The notes: a model not told the origin generated them from the letters alone. A stretch of 64,000 nucleotides of DNA from Pararhodobacter sp. (GCA_020832545.1 JAFIEK010000021.1:1-64000); one strand, 5' to 3'. Positions 1 to 8,050 are shown, numbered from the stretch's first letter. Made by a program: numbers and translations.

Positions 1-1
1 G

Positions 2-118
2 CTGTTCAGCGGGTTTCTGTCGCATTACTTCATCCATGATCGGTATGGCCGTCCACCCTCCGAGAATATCGACTTGAGAGAAAGCGTTCGTGCCGCCGCC
101 GAAAGCAGAAAATGCTGA
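2..118 (+). CDS. C-terminal tail of an unidentified protein (runs off the left edge)
   Basis: An open frame enters from the left edge and ends at TGA 116-118, giving about 38 residues (ending ...AAAESRKC). It has no recognisable motif. The frame is open and codon use looks plausible, but at this length chance is a real alternative. It ends about 90 bases before the IS3 fragment begins, so it may be the end of a gene beside an insertion scar. Confidence 0.22.
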   Translation: MFSGFLSHYFIHDRYGRPPSENIDLRESVRAAAESRKC

Positions 119-185
119 GCCATTATTACCTCACAACATCGAATATGTTCCCTTTGTGTTCTATTTTTGACTTCAAAGTCAAGCC

Positions 186-473
186 TTGGTGCATTTGCTA
201 CCTAAGACCGAATGTCTGAACGCGCACTGGTTCTTGACGCTTGCAGATGCGGCCGAAAAATTGGAGACTTGGCATAGATACTACAACGAGGAACGGCCTC
301 ACGGCGCAATCGGCAACAAGGTCCCGATCACGCTGACGAAATCGGGGGACACCACCAGCCTGTCACCCTGATCGAAGCCGGAAAACTCTGCCTTCGGGCG
401 GTCCAACGTTGGGGGTCGGATCAAACACAACCGGGCTCCGGTCGCGGCTGGATGAAAGATCAGTGGCAGGTCA
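186..473 (+). mobile_element. IS3-family right-end fragment (orfB C-terminus plus terminal sequence)
   Basis: From about 207 to 371 the frame encodes the last ~50 residues of an IS3-family (IS407-like) OrfB, including ECLNAHWF and YYNEERPHGAIG, the conserved end of the DDE transposase. The upstream DD part of the catalytic domain is missing, so this is a dead scar. The stretch 429-473, running from AACCGGGCTCC to AAGATCAGTGGCAGGTCA, looks like the right terminal repeat of such an element. Homology is lost just before ECLNAHWF, where a recombination junction is likely. An OrfB of the same group, truncated before this very part, occurs at 37.9-38.7 kb on the same strand. Confidence 0.75.
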
Positions 474-586
474 ACTCCACTGGCACGCATCGGTTCGCAC
501 ACTTTCTGGCTACAGCGCGCCAATCGATTTTCTCACATTATTTCTGAAGCTAGGATCAACGTCGGAGCGCCTAGCTTCATTGGCTG

Positions 587-1214
587 TCACGGAAGGGGAT
601 CAAGCCCCAGAAACTCATCGGCCAGCGGCCTCTGCAGCACTTTCGCCGCGGCCCAGGGCGCGCGCAGCCAGACCTCCCATTCGTCCGGTTCCGTCAGGAT
701 CACCGGCAACGCCTTGGGGTGAATGGGTGCCACGATTGCGTTGGGCTCCGTGATCAGGAAGGCGAAGAGGTCGTCGATGGTTTCGCCATCCTTGAGCATG
801 CGGATGCTGGTCCAGTGCATCCATCCGGATGCCGGCGAAGAACGCCTGCCGCTCGCCGGTCACGCTGAACCAGGCATTGCCGCCCCCCTTCCCGCCCCGC
901 GGCTCCGCAAAACGGGCGAGCGGCACGAGGCAGCGAAACTCAGGCGAGAGCCAGCGGCGCCAGTGCGGCGAGCCGGAATTGCGAACATTGGTGACGCCGC
1001 GATCGATGCCGGACTTGCTGTGGAACTGCCGCGGCGAGGGCAGTCCCCATCGCGCCTGGCTCAGAACGTGCCCCCCTCCTTCCCGCGTGACGACCGGCGC
1101 CATCCGGTCCGGATAGATGTCGCCGCTTTCGAGATTGCCCGCGCGGTTCTCCAGCCCCCGGAGGAGGCCCCGCATCGCTTCGACCGCCGTGCTGTGGTTG
1201 AACAAATTGCATAT
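587..1214 (-). pseudogene. SRAP-family (YedK/HMCES-type) gene, frameshifted
   Basis: SRAP proteins form a thiazolidine crosslink to abasic sites in single-stranded DNA through the Cys next to the initiator Met. Translation in one frame gives CNLFNHSTAVEAM... through ERQAFFAGIRM. The rest (HWTSIRMLKDGE, EPNAIVAPIHPKALPVIL, WLRAPW...LQRPL) lies in another frame. The switch falls at a tandem ATCCATCC at 819-826; removing one four-base unit restores a continuous FFAGIRMHWTSIRM reading. The expected start codon before Cys reads ATA (1212-1214), preceded by a good GGAGG. An ATG overlaps it out of frame and would give only unrelated sequence. Both lesions point to a dead gene, although rare ATA initiation cannot be excluded. 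Confidence 0.8.
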
Positions 1215-1293
1215 GCCTGCCTCCTGATTCACGGAGGGCAAGATCGCATGTTCATCCGGGCCTCCCGATTTCGAAAAGGCATCCGATACAAAG

Positions 1294-1315
1294 CGGCCCG
1301 CCACGCGGCGGGCCG
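1294..1315 (-). terminator. Probable terminator of nirK
   Basis: A perfect 9-bp stem (CGGCCCGCC / GGCGGGCCG) with a 4-base loop lies 28 bases past the nirK stop. On the minus strand it is followed by CTTTG. The U-run is short but the stem is very stable. Confidence 0.6.
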
Positions 1316-1342
1316 TGAAGCACTAGGACGAGTTGCCGGCGT

Positions 1343-2548
1343 TCAGTGCCCGTGGGCACCGGTGTCGAGTTCTGAATGCGGAATGACCTCGCCGCTTTCG
1401 TCAAGCGCGGCGAAGATCTCATGATCCTCTTCACCGTCGACGATGAGATACCCGGCGAGTCCCCGCTCAGCCCGCGACAGTGCATGGTCTACTAGCACGT
1501 AGCGCCCCGGCACTTCGCAGGTGAATTCGACGATGCCTGCACCGCCGGGCGCAACCTGCATCATCTGCGAGTCCCGAAGCGGCGGATTGGTTACTGAGCC
1601 CTCCAGATAGACGCGGTCAAAGATTTCGCCGATCACGTGGAAGCTTGACATCTTGTTCGGCCCGCCGACGCCGAAGAAGATCCGCACCGTCTCGCCCACC
1701 TGCGCGCGCAGCGGGTAGTGGTCGGTCAGCGCGCCGACATGGCCGTTGAATACGTAGTATTCCGGCTGTTCGTCCATGAGCTTGTCGAAGCTCTCGTGAA
1801 GCAGGCCGGACGAGCCGAAGCGTTCCTCGGTGTAGATCTCGCCCTGCATAACGTAGTATTCGTGATCCACCGACGTAAGCCCCTCTTCGGGTTCTATAAG
1901 AATGAGCCCGTACATGCCGTTCGAGATGTGCATGGCAACCGAAGGCACGGCGCAGTGGTAGACGTAGAGGCCCGGATTAAGCGCCTTGAAGCGGAAGCGC
2001 CGCTCTTCGCCGGGGTAAGCGGTCGTCGCCTCGGCGCCGCCGCCCGGGCCAGTCACGGCGTGGAAGTCAACGTTGTGGGCAAACCAACTGTCCTCGTGGT
2101 TGCGCAGCAGGACCTCCACCGTATCGCCGACGCGAACCCGCTGGAAGGGGCCGGGAACGGTGCCATTGAAGGTCCAGAATCGGTACGTCGCGTGCGCGTC
2201 AAGATGTGCCTCGATCTCGATCGTCTCAAGTTCGATCTGGACCGTCGCGGGCTCCCGCCGCTCGATCGGGGGCGGCACATTCGCTGGGTTCTCGGCGATG
2301 TCCGCCATGTCGGGATACAAGGGATTGACGGTATAGACGCGGCTACTGAGGCTTCCACCGTGCACGTCGTGGCTTGCCTGGTGGAGCATCCGGTTGGGAA
2401 AATCCCTGCGTTGAGCGAAGGCTGCGGGCGCGGCCAGGGTCGCGCCTGCAGCCAGGCCGGCAGTACCGAGAAGCAGACTGCGGCGATTGAGCTTAGGCTC
2501 CCGCACCGGATCGTGGGAGTTGCCGGGGCGGCGGACGTGCTCAGACAT
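1343..2548 (-). CDS. nirK: Copper-containing nitrite reductase (AniA-like class)
   Basis: NirK reduces nitrite to nitric oxide in the periplasm during denitrification. The 401-residue product starts with a Tat signal (NRRSLLL at 21-27, cleavage after AFA near residue 45), followed by two cupredoxin domains. All copper ligands are visible. Type 1: His158, Cys199, His207, Met212. Type 2: His163, His198, His355. The catalytic second-sphere Asp161 and His304 are also present. The short loop between Cys199 and His207, and EYYVFNGHVGALT, resemble Neisseria AniA and its relatives rather than the Alcaligenes/Achromobacter class. An AGGAG lies eight bases before the ATG. A probable electron-donor cytochrome c is encoded 197 bases upstream on the same strand. 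No nirV and no nitric oxide reductase gene are visible nearby. Confidence 0.96.
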   Translation of the reverse strand: MSEHVRRPGNSHDPVREPKLNRRSLLLGTAGLAAGATLAAPAAFAQRRDFPNRMLHQASHDVHGGSLSSRVYTVNPLYPDMADIAENPANVPPPIERREPATVQIELETIEIEAHLDAHATYRFWTFNGTVPGPFQRVRVGDTVEVLLRNHEDSWFAHNVDFHAVTGPGGGAEATTAYPGEERRFRFKALNPGLYVYHCAVPSVAMHISNGMYGLILIEPEEGLTSVDHEYYVMQGEIYTEERFGSSGLLHESFDKLMDEQPEYYVFNGHVGALTDHYPLRAQVGETVRIFFGVGGPNKMSSFHVIGEIFDRVYLEGSVTNPPLRDSQMMQVAPGGAGIVEFTCEVPGRYVLVDHALSRAERGLAGYLIVDGEEDHEIFAALDESGEVIPHSELDTGAHGH

Positions 2549-2649
2549 GTTCTTCTCCTCTGGAAGCTTGGGCGGAATCCGACAGGTTGGTCGGACCGCG
2601 CGATCTTACCGTGACTCGTTTGCGCGGCTGGGTGAACTGGCAAACAAAC

Positions 2650-2669
2650 GCCGGTAAATAGCGACCGGC
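2650..2669 (-). terminator. Weak terminator-like hairpin between cytochrome c and nirK
   Basis: GCCGGT and ACCGGC pair across an 8-base loop. In the minus direction the hairpin is followed by GTTTGTTTG. It could end or attenuate the cytochrome transcript ahead of nirK. The stem is only 6 bp, so this is tentative. Confidence 0.35.
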
Positions 2670-2745
2670 ATCCTCAAAGCACCGGCCGCGTCATTCGGTT
2701 AAGAAGACAGTCTTGACCGGGCGATGTCGCTTCTCGGCGATACGC

Positions 2746-3246
2746 TCAATCTGCCTCGCCCCCGGGCTCGTCTTCACCAATATCAGCCTCGGTGAATTGC
2801 GCTAGGTAGGCGTACATGTCCTCTGCGCCGGAACGCATCTGGAAGGCCATCGGGGAGCGCGCGCTGGTGTTACCACTCGCTTCCCTGGCAAAGTGTGTGG
2901 GATTCTGAACATAGGCGACGAAGTTCTCCTCATCCCAGATCAGGCCCTCTTCGCCGATCGCGACCAACACGTCGCTGTATCGAAAATCCTCGTCTGCGGT
3001 CGCGGCCTGAGCACCAACCACTCCATAGAGATTCGGGCCAACGCGACTGCCGCGCTGGATAACCTCGCCGGCGGAATCCTCGATCGTGTGGCAGGCCCGG
3101 CATTGACGGTACTGCGCCTCGCCAGCAACCGCATCACCTGTCGGCGCTGCAAGTTCGGCAGGCGCATTATCCTGTGCGTGGGCAGTCCAGCCGACAAGTG
3201 ACATGGTGGCGGCGGAGACGGCGAACAAGGCGGATCTGATCAGCAT
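2746..3246 (-). CDS. Periplasmic class I cytochrome c, probable donor to NirK
   Basis: The 166-residue protein starts with a Sec signal peptide ending near AHA-QD (residue 24/25). One haem c site, CRACH (Cys49, Cys52, His53), is followed by GPNLYGVVG and by an axial-Met region SPMAFQM (Met133 or Met137), the order seen in soluble cytochromes c2/c550. The C-terminal ~20 residues are acidic (EADIGEDEPGGEAD), which could help docking. In denitrifiers such proteins pass electrons from the bc1 complex to nitrite reductase. The position directly upstream of nirK on the same strand supports that role, but the partnership is inferred. A GAGGGA precedes the ATG. Confidence 0.85.
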   Translation of the reverse strand: MLIRSALFAVSAATMSLVGWTAHAQDNAPAELAAPTGDAVAGEAQYRQCRACHTIEDSAGEVIQRGSRVGPNLYGVVGAQAATADEDFRYSDVLVAIGEEGLIWDEENFVAYVQNPTHFAREASGNTSARSPMAFQMRSGAEDMYAYLAQFTEADIGEDEPGGEAD

Positions 3247-3332
3247 GGCGTTCCCTCACTTTGCATCGGACGCCGGGTAAACCGCTCGGGCGAGTTCCCT
3301 TGTGGGTTTTTCGGCACCAACAAGAGGAACAC

Positions 3333-3608
3333 TTAGTTTGGGAAAAGGTTCCACATGGCCGAGGCAGTGCAGCTCGGGCCGCCACGCTCAAGCGCCTGCA
3401 GCATGTCACGGTTTTCATTCACGACGATCTGCGCCGCTGCGAGGGCCAGCGCCAGATCCGGCTGGTCGAGCGTGACCTTCAGACAGCCATCATCGGCAGG
3501 AAGCATATAGACGGTGTCGCCCTCTCGCGCCTGCGGAGCCACCAGCATCTCGTCCGACAGTGCAACCTCCGCCGAATTGCCGACCTTTGTGGTCCGCGTC
3601 TCGCACAT
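3333..3608 (-). CDS. AbrB/SpoVT-type antitoxin-like protein, apparently orphan
   Basis: The N-terminal half (TTKVGNSAEVALSDEML, then REGDTVYMLP) is a swapped-hairpin AbrB/MazE DNA-binding domain of the type found in antidotes paired with Doc-like toxins. The C-terminal half (residues ~45-70, DLALALAAAQIVVNENRDMLQAL) matches the toxin-binding helix of that group, followed by an unusual tail. ATG at 3608 is chosen because GGAGG lies six bases before it; a longer frame starts at 3623. Downstream on this strand is the cytochrome c gene and no toxin is visible, so either the partner has been lost or the protein works alone as a regulator. Confidence 0.65.
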   Translation of the reverse strand: MCETRTTKVGNSAEVALSDEMLVAPQAREGDTVYMLPADDGCLKVTLDQPDLALALAAAQIVVNENRDMLQALERGGPSCTASAMWNLFPN

Positions 3609-3667
3609 GTCCGCCTCCATCAAAGAAATGCCAATATATTTGTCAGGGTGTCTTACGGCAAAGCCGC

Positions 3668-3931
3668 TTACCCCTGCCCCGCGTCACAGTAGCCCCGCCG
3701 CCGCTTGCGCGCCGCCATCGCCACGAGAGCGTCGATCGCGCTGATCCGCTCAGGATAATGGGTAGCCATCTCGCGGCCCCGGGTGCCCTGCCGGCCCCAC
3801 TCGCGCACCAGGCGGAACCCGCCGAACAGATCGCGCTGAACGCTCATCGCATAAAAGCGGCGCATTTTGAACTCCGGCTCGGTGCGCAGAAGAAGGATTT
3901 CGTCGAAAAGAAAATCGGTGGAAAATGTCAT
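3668..3931 (-). CDS. WGR-domain protein
   Basis: This 87-residue protein contains a WGR domain: RFYAMSVQRDLFGG, then LVREWGRQGT with Trp45-Gly46-Arg47. WGR domains occur in eukaryotic PARPs and as small stand-alone bacterial proteins, where they are assumed to bind nucleic acid. The basic tail (ARKRRRGY) fits such a role. A GGAGG lies about ten bases upstream of the ATG. The biological role in bacteria is unknown. The next gene downstream on this strand is the antitoxin-like gene, 59 bases away. Confidence 0.75.
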   Translation of the reverse strand: MTFSTDFLFDEILLLRTEPEFKMRRFYAMSVQRDLFGGFRLVREWGRQGTRGREMATHYPERISAIDALVAMAARKRRRGYCDAGQG

Positions 3932-4035
3932 GATCGTCAGCCTCCGCTGAACGCTGCTGGTCGATTCTGCCCGATTGCTTCAGACAAGCCAAGCACAAGT
4001 ATTCTGGCCCCTCACGGCCCGCTTCCGCGCTGTCG

Positions 4036-4230
4036 TCAGCCGGGAAGCGGTGCGGAAAACGCCTCGAGGTACGCAGCCGCGCGCACCTTCGCCTGCTGGG
4101 AGGCAGGGACATCCTCCAGATTGAGCAAAAAGGATGCCCCGAGGACGGGATCGGCATTCTTGTTCAGCTTCTGGCTGACGGCGGCGTGCAAGCGACGCCC
4201 GTTGTCTCCAGTGGACAGCTTGAGGGCATC
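4036..4230 (-). other. Unidentified C-terminal coding remnant
   Basis: An open minus-strand frame ends at 4036-4038 with a protein-like sequence (ASFLLNLEDVPASQQAK, then VRAAAYLEAFSAPLPG). It has no clear start, and its upstream half is antisense to the CBS remnant at 4141-4305. It may be the tail of a gene whose front was lost at a recombination junction near 4110-4140. No family was recognised. Confidence 0.25.
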
Positions 4231-4305
4231 GTGACCCGCTCAGACCTACTCGCCGTGCTGGCACGCCAGACAGTGCTGGCCGGAATCCGTGGGTGCGCCG
4301 TGTGA
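4141..4305 (+). pseudogene. CBS-domain C-terminal fragment
   Basis: The plus-strand frame reads DGIGILVQLLADGGVQATPVV and then GQLEGIVTRSDLLAVLAR before TGA at 4303-4305. This is the second half of a CBS domain of the kind found at the end of HPP-type and related membrane proteins. Upstream of 4141 the frame stays open but the sequence no longer resembles a CBS domain, and there is no start. It is therefore a decapitated remnant overlapping another fragment on the opposite strand. Confidence 0.55.
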
Positions 4306-4559
4306 AGCCCGGGGGTTTCAGAGGTGGTGAGGGCAAGACCCGCAGTGTTTGCTTCGGCAACATTTCCGTCAATCTGTCATGAAAGCTTGATAATATTTCG
4401 TTCTGGGAAGTATTTGCAGCAGATTGTCTTAGCATTGGCGGAAAAACATACAATTTCTTCTAAAATAGACGGCCGCGCATTGCGCAATCGTGAGAACATT
4501 GCCTGCAGCTGGGTGTAAACTGCCCCTCGGCACGCTTTTGATCTACGAAAGGCCATAGC
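4306..4559. other. dadA upstream region with a 10-bp palindrome
   Basis: There is no gene here. The region is AT-richer than its surroundings (around 4380-4470), as expected of a promoter. The perfect palindrome ATTGCGCAAT (4479-4488) lies about 70 bases before dadA and is a possible operator; I cannot name the regulator. GAAAGG about eight bases before the ATG is the ribosome-binding site. Confidence 0.35.
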
Positions 4560-5864
4560 ATGAAGATCATAATTCTGGGTTCGGGCGTCATCGGGGTGAC
4601 TTCGGCATGGTATCTGGCGCGGGCCGGCTTTGAAGTCGAGGTGATCGACCGTCAGCCCGACGTTGCGATGGAAACCTCGTTTGCCAATGCTGGCGAAATC
4701 AGCCCCGGCTATTCCTCGCCCTGGGCCGCGCCCGGCATCCCGCTCAAAGCGATCAAATGGATGTTCATGGAACATTCGCCCCTGATCATTCAACCGGGGA
4801 TGGACATGGCCAAACTGCGCTGGATGGCGCAAATGCTTGGCAATTGCACCAGCGCGGCTTATGCAGTGAACAAGGCGCGCATGGTGCGGTTGGCTGAGTA
4901 TTCGCGCGACTGCCTGACCGAGTTGCGCTCTCAGACCGGGATCAGCTTTGACGAGCGCCAGCAGGGAACGCTGCAGCTGTTCCGAACCCAGAAACAACTC
5001 GATGCCGCCGGAAAGGATATCGAAGTGCTGCGCGCGGGCGGCGTCGCGTTCGAACTTCTGGATGTCGCGGGCTGCCTTGCCGCCGAGCCGGGCCTGCGCG
5101 GATCGCAAGACCGGATCGTGGGCGGGCTGCGCCTGCCCGGTGACGAAACCGGTGATTGCTTGAAGTTCACCCAGGCGCTGGCAAGACGCGCCGCCGGGCT
5201 GGGGGTCACCTTCCGCCATGACACGACGATTACCCGCCTGAACATGGTTGAGGGTCGCGTGGCCTCGGTCACCACCACACAAGGCGAGATCACCGCGGAT
5301 GCCTTTGTCCTTGCGCTTGGCAGCTACTCACCCGCGCTGGTTGCGCCACTGGGCATGCATCTGCCTGTCTATCCGGTGAAGGGCTACTCCATCACGCTGC
5401 CCATCATCGACGAGGCGCGCGCGCCCGTTTCAACGGTGATGGACGAAACCCACAAGATTGCGATCACGCGGCTGGGCGACCGTATCCGGGTTGGTGGACT
5501 GGCCGAACTGGCCGGGTTCGATCTGACGCTGAATGACAAGCGGAAACGCACCTTGTTGCATTCCGTGCAAGCTTTGTTCGGCGGTGCCGGCGATACAACA
5601 AATGCCGAATTCTGGACCGGCCTCCGCCCGATGACCCCGGACGGCACGCCCGTGGTGGGGCGCTCGCCAGTGCCGAACCTGTTCATGAACACCGGTCACG
5701 GCACACTTGGCTGGACGATGGCGGCAGGCTCGGCGCGGGTTCTGACCGATATCGTTGCGGGCCGGGCAACCGAGATCGGCAGCACAGACCTGGGGTTCGA
5801 GCGGTATATGGGCCGGGCACGTCGCCCGCAATCTGTGCCTGGCCTTCGTCCGGCGGTGAGCTGA
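4560..5864 (+). CDS. dadA: D-amino acid dehydrogenase (small subunit type)
   Basis: DadA is a membrane-associated FAD enzyme that oxidises D-amino acids to 2-oxo acids and passes electrons to the respiratory chain. The 434-residue length is normal for the family. The N-terminal dinucleotide-binding motif (ILGSGVIGV, Gly8-x-Gly-x-x-Gly) is followed by IDRQP, where the acidic residue binds the ribose. The conserved [22 protein letters not shown] block and the C-terminal [17 protein letters not shown] / [12 protein letters not shown] block are characteristic of DadA. No alr or dadX lies next to it. In principle it could generate 2-ketoarginine from D-arginine and so feed the guanidino locus at 18-29 kb; that link is speculative. 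Confidence 0.93.
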   Translation: MKIIILGSGVIGVTSAWYLARAGFEVEVIDRQPDVAMETSFANAGEISPGYSSPWAAPGIPLKAIKWMFMEHSPLIIQPGMDMAKLRWMAQMLGNCTSAAYAVNKARMVRLAEYSRDCLTELRSQTGISFDERQQGTLQLFRTQKQLDAAGKDIEVLRAGGVAFELLDVAGCLAAEPGLRGSQDRIVGGLRLPGDETGDCLKFTQALARRAAGLGVTFRHDTTITRLNMVEGRVASVTTTQGEITADAFVLALGSYSPALVAPLGMHLPVYPVKGYSITLPIIDEARAPVSTVMDETHKIAITRLGDRIRVGGLAELAGFDLTLNDKRKRTLLHSVQALFGGAGDTTNAEFWTGLRPMTPDGTPVVGRSPVPNLFMNTGHGTLGWTMAAGSARVLTDIVAGRATEIGSTDLGFERYMGRARRPQSVPGLRPAVS

Positions 5865-6003
5865 CTGAGCGTCAGCCACATGTTTGACCGCAACTGATGC
5901 CCGCCTCCTGCTTTGGGGCGCACCCACCTGGTCCAGGTGTCGTCTCAGCCTTCCCGTGGCGCGCATCTGGCGCATTCTGGCCCTGCGTCAGACCGCCCGC
6001 GCC

Positions 6004-6444
6004 CTACCGATAACCGATGCCCATGACGTAGTCATAGAGCAAGCCCTCCTCCTGACGGACCTCCTGCAGAAGCGATTGCAGAATGTCGCTGGCATTCAGG
6101 ACACCAAGCGGCTTGCGCTCGGCGTCGAGCACAGGGATATTCTTCAGGCCATTGATCTTCATCAGGTTCCAAACCCCTTGCAACGGCTCTGTGGTCTCAA
6201 CGGCGATCGGGTCACGCGTCATCGCCTCAGTGACAGGTGCGGTGCAACTTGCACCCGCGCAGCGACCGGTCTGACGAACTATGTCCGTCTTTGTTAGAAC
6301 ACCCGCTATTCGTTCGCCCTCGTCGCAGACAACCAGCATGTTGCAGCCATCGTCGAGAAGTCGCGCAGCCTGCACCAGAGTGGAGCTCAGTCCGATGCAG
6401 CACAACCGCGCCCGGGCATGTGTCAGTAAATCCCGAACAAGCAT
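6004..6444 (-). CDS. Twin CBS-domain protein
   Basis: Two CBS domains fill the 146-residue protein. The first runs from MLVRDLLTHARARLCC to VLTKTDIVRQTG and the second from VTEAMTRDPIAVET to GVLNASDILQSLL. Between them, AGASCTAP carries a Cys. CBS pairs bind adenine nucleotides and usually sense energy or redox state. ATG at 6444 is chosen because GGAGGAGGCG lies directly before it; a longer frame begins at 6552. It is the last of three same-strand genes (6987 to 6004) that lead away from the nsrR region and could be co-transcribed. Confidence 0.85.
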   Translation of the reverse strand: MLVRDLLTHARARLCCIGLSSTLVQAARLLDDGCNMLVVCDEGERIAGVLTKTDIVRQTGRCAGASCTAPVTEAMTRDPIAVETTEPLQGVWNLMKINGLKNIPVLDAERKPLGVLNASDILQSLLQEVRQEEGLLYDYVMGIGYR

Positions 6445-6475
6445 CGCCTCCTCCATATGCTTCGCACGACAGTGT

Positions 6476-6757
6476 TCATAAGGCCTCCGGACGCGCGCGC
6501 CGGGGCGCTCCGACCGGAAAGCGCGCCTGTTGCAATACCGCGCCTTGCGCATCCACCGTCAGCCGAAGGGCGCGGGCGTTGTGATAGAATGTGAGTCGGA
6601 ACCGACCGGCATCTTTGTCGAAACCGGTCTCACAGCGGCTGGTGATCTGACCCTCGCGTAGCATCACCGGCACATGGGCAGGGTCAAGTTTGAAGCCCGC
6701 CGCAATCACTTCGGCATCGACAGTGAAGCCATCCGGTGTGACATCCACCCCGCTCAT
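6476..6757 (-). CDS. DUF6522-like small protein
   Basis: The 93-residue protein has the pattern I associate with DUF6522: FTVDAEVIAAGFKLDPAHVP, then MLREGQITSRCETGFDKDAG, then RFRLTFYHNARALRLTVD. Function is unknown. Family members tend to occur near denitrification and nitric-oxide-response genes in Rhodobacteraceae, as here. The start overlaps the stop of the preceding gene by four bases (ATGA), so translation is probably coupled. A single Cys lies in the most conserved segment. Confidence 0.7.
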   Translation of the reverse strand: MSGVDVTPDGFTVDAEVIAAGFKLDPAHVPVMLREGQITSRCETGFDKDAGRFRLTFYHNARALRLTVDAQGAVLQQARFPVGAPRRARPEAL

Positions 6758-6987
6758 GCCCCATCGCGCCAGTAGGCGTTCGCGGCGGCAATCGTGGCGA
6801 AATGTGTGGCCACGACCTGTGACACGGCAATCAGCGCATCCGCATCAGCGGCGTATTCCGGGCGCATCCGCTCGCGCTCGGCGGCATCGGGCTGGGTCAG
6901 TTTGACTGCCACGCGCGCGAGTTTCACCGCAAGGTCATAGCCCTGCGCCGGGGTTTCGGTCTTGAGGCTTGGTAACCAGTTTTCCAT
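6754..6987 (-). CDS. Small conserved hypothetical protein coupled to the DUF6522 gene
   Basis: This 77-residue, largely helical protein begins MENWLPSLKTETPAQGYDLA and ends IAAANAYWRDGA, with no cysteines or membrane segment. The ATG at 6987 is preferred over one nine bases upstream because AAAGGA sits eight bases before it. It overlaps the next gene by ATGA and heads a three-gene minus-strand group with the DUF6522 and twin-CBS genes. I do not recognise a characterised family. Confidence 0.6.
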   Translation of the reverse strand: MENWLPSLKTETPAQGYDLAVKLARVAVKLTQPDAAERERMRPEYAADADALIAVSQVVATHFATIAAANAYWRDGA

Positions 6988-7146
6988 CAGGTGCATCCTT
7001 TGCTGCTTCTTGGTGGGAATATTTGAGCTTCACTGTGGCGATCATCGTTCGGCACCGTCCACGCCGCTGATCAACAGTGCGCCGAGACAGGCAGTTCCTT
7101 CACCTTGCGGTCCAGCATGGACGGCGTTGCGATCACGGCGCTTTCC

Positions 7147-7569
7147 TCAGGCTGCGCTGTAGTCAAGTGAAGCCAGCGCGATATCGGCCAGTGTCGAACG
7201 GTCAAGATCGGCCAGGAACGAGCGCTCGGCCGATCGCAGGCGCGACTTCAACCTGCAACATGCTTCAATCGTGCAGGAACTCTCACCAGTGCCGAAGCAT
7301 TCGACCAGCGCCTGCCCCTCTTCCAGCAGGCGCACCACCTCACCCAGCCGAATCCCTGTCGGATCACGTGCCAGCACCGCACCGCCCCCGCCGCCGCGCC
7401 GGGTTTCGACGATGCCACCACGCGCCAGACGCTGCATGATCTTGGTTAGGTGGTGGCGTGACAGGCCGAACTCCTCGGCCAGTTCCGAAGTGGAAAAGGC
7501 CACATTTGGCGCTGATGCCATGCGCATCAGCATCCGCAGGCCATAATCGGTGAAGGAGGTCAGGCGCAT
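7147..7569 (-). CDS. nsrR: NsrR-type Rrf2 transcriptional regulator (nitric oxide sensor)
   Basis: NsrR is a repressor whose Fe-S cluster is destroyed by nitric oxide, releasing NO-detoxification genes. The 140-residue product has the Rrf2 winged helix (RLTSFTDYGLRMLM, then FGLSRHHLTKIMQRLARGG at 35-52). Its three cluster cysteines are Cys91, Cys99 and Cys105, the C-x7-C-x5-C spacing of NsrR, with an additional Cys104. The gene diverges from an operon encoding a truncated haemoglobin and a hemerythrin-type repair protein, which is classic NsrR-regulon content. A 25-bp interrupted palindrome lies between them. The assignment is strong; the DNA target is inferred. Confidence 0.92.
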   Translation of the reverse strand: MRLTSFTDYGLRMLMRMASAPNVAFSTSELAEEFGLSRHHLTKIMQRLARGGIVETRRGGGGGAVLARDPTGIRLGEVVRLLEEGQALVECFGTGESSCTIEACCRLKSRLRSAERSFLADLDRSTLADIALASLDYSAA

Positions 7570-7589
7570 CGGAATTCCTTGGCTTGCTT

Positions 7590-7614
7590 GAATAAGTATT
7601 TACATTACTTATTC
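7590..7614. promoter_or_regulatory. Candidate NsrR operator between nsrR and the NO-response operon
   Basis: Two perfect 9-bp arms, GAATAAGTA (7590-7598) and TACTTATTC (7606-7614), flank a 7-base spacer. The site is about 20 bases from nsrR and 55 bases before the first operon gene, a position from which one repressor could control both directions. The centre reads GTATTT-A-CATTAC, partly matching the GTATTT-N-AAATAC pattern found upstream of ctaD. Confidence 0.7.
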
Positions 7615-7669
7615 AGTAGGAGTATCTTGCACAAGACAATTCGCGATCCATTCAGAAGGGAATGTCACC

Positions 7670-8041
7670 ATGACGGCAAGTCAGAAGCACCAGGGCATTG
7701 TCGAAGAGTTGCTTGGATACTGGCAGGGAGCAGGGCCGCTGTGGAAACTCTACTGGGTTTACGGGGTCGCGCTCAGCGCAATCGGCGGCGCCTTTATCTT
7801 GACGGCGGTCCTGATGGATGCTCTGCCCGTTCCGTTGCTGCTGGTCTGCATCGGAGCCATCTTGATCTATACGGGCTTCATTCTGGTCAGTATCTGGCGC
7901 AGCGCGTTCAACATTTCCACGGACCCTATGGGCATCGACCGCGAGGCCTGGGGTTGGATCGCGCGCGTTCTGACCTTTGGTTGGGCGCTCAATGCGGCCG
8001 GAGGATCGCTGATGCTGCTCCAGGTCGCCATGCATTACTGA
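7670..8041 (+). CDS. Small inner-membrane protein of the NO-response operon
   Basis: The 123-residue protein has three predicted membrane segments: about residues 22-48 (LYWVYGVALSAIGGAFILTA), 53-75 (VPLLLVCIGAILIYTGFILV) and 97-118 (VLTFGWALNAAGGSLML). There are no haem or metal motifs. It is the first gene after the nsrR operator, with AAGGGA eight bases before the ATG, and is followed after nine bases by the truncated haemoglobin gene. A role in nitrosative stress is inferred from position only; I do not recognise a characterised family. Confidence 0.75.
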   Translation: MTASQKHQGIVEELLGYWQGAGPLWKLYWVYGVALSAIGGAFILTAVLMDALPVPLLLVCIGAILIYTGFILVSIWRSAFNISTDPMGIDREAWGWIARVLTFGWALNAAGGSLMLLQVAMHY

Positions 8042-8050
8042 AAGTGACCA

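Noticed and set aside
615-1304. A 229-codon minus-strand frame as an intact gene
   Set aside because: Only its middle encodes SRAP sequence; the C-terminal third is out-of-frame translation after the ATCC duplication, and its ATG lies far upstream of the true start.
4377-5282. A 301-codon minus-strand frame over dadA
   Set aside because: dadA is an unmistakable, complete gene on the other strand; this frame is a shadow.
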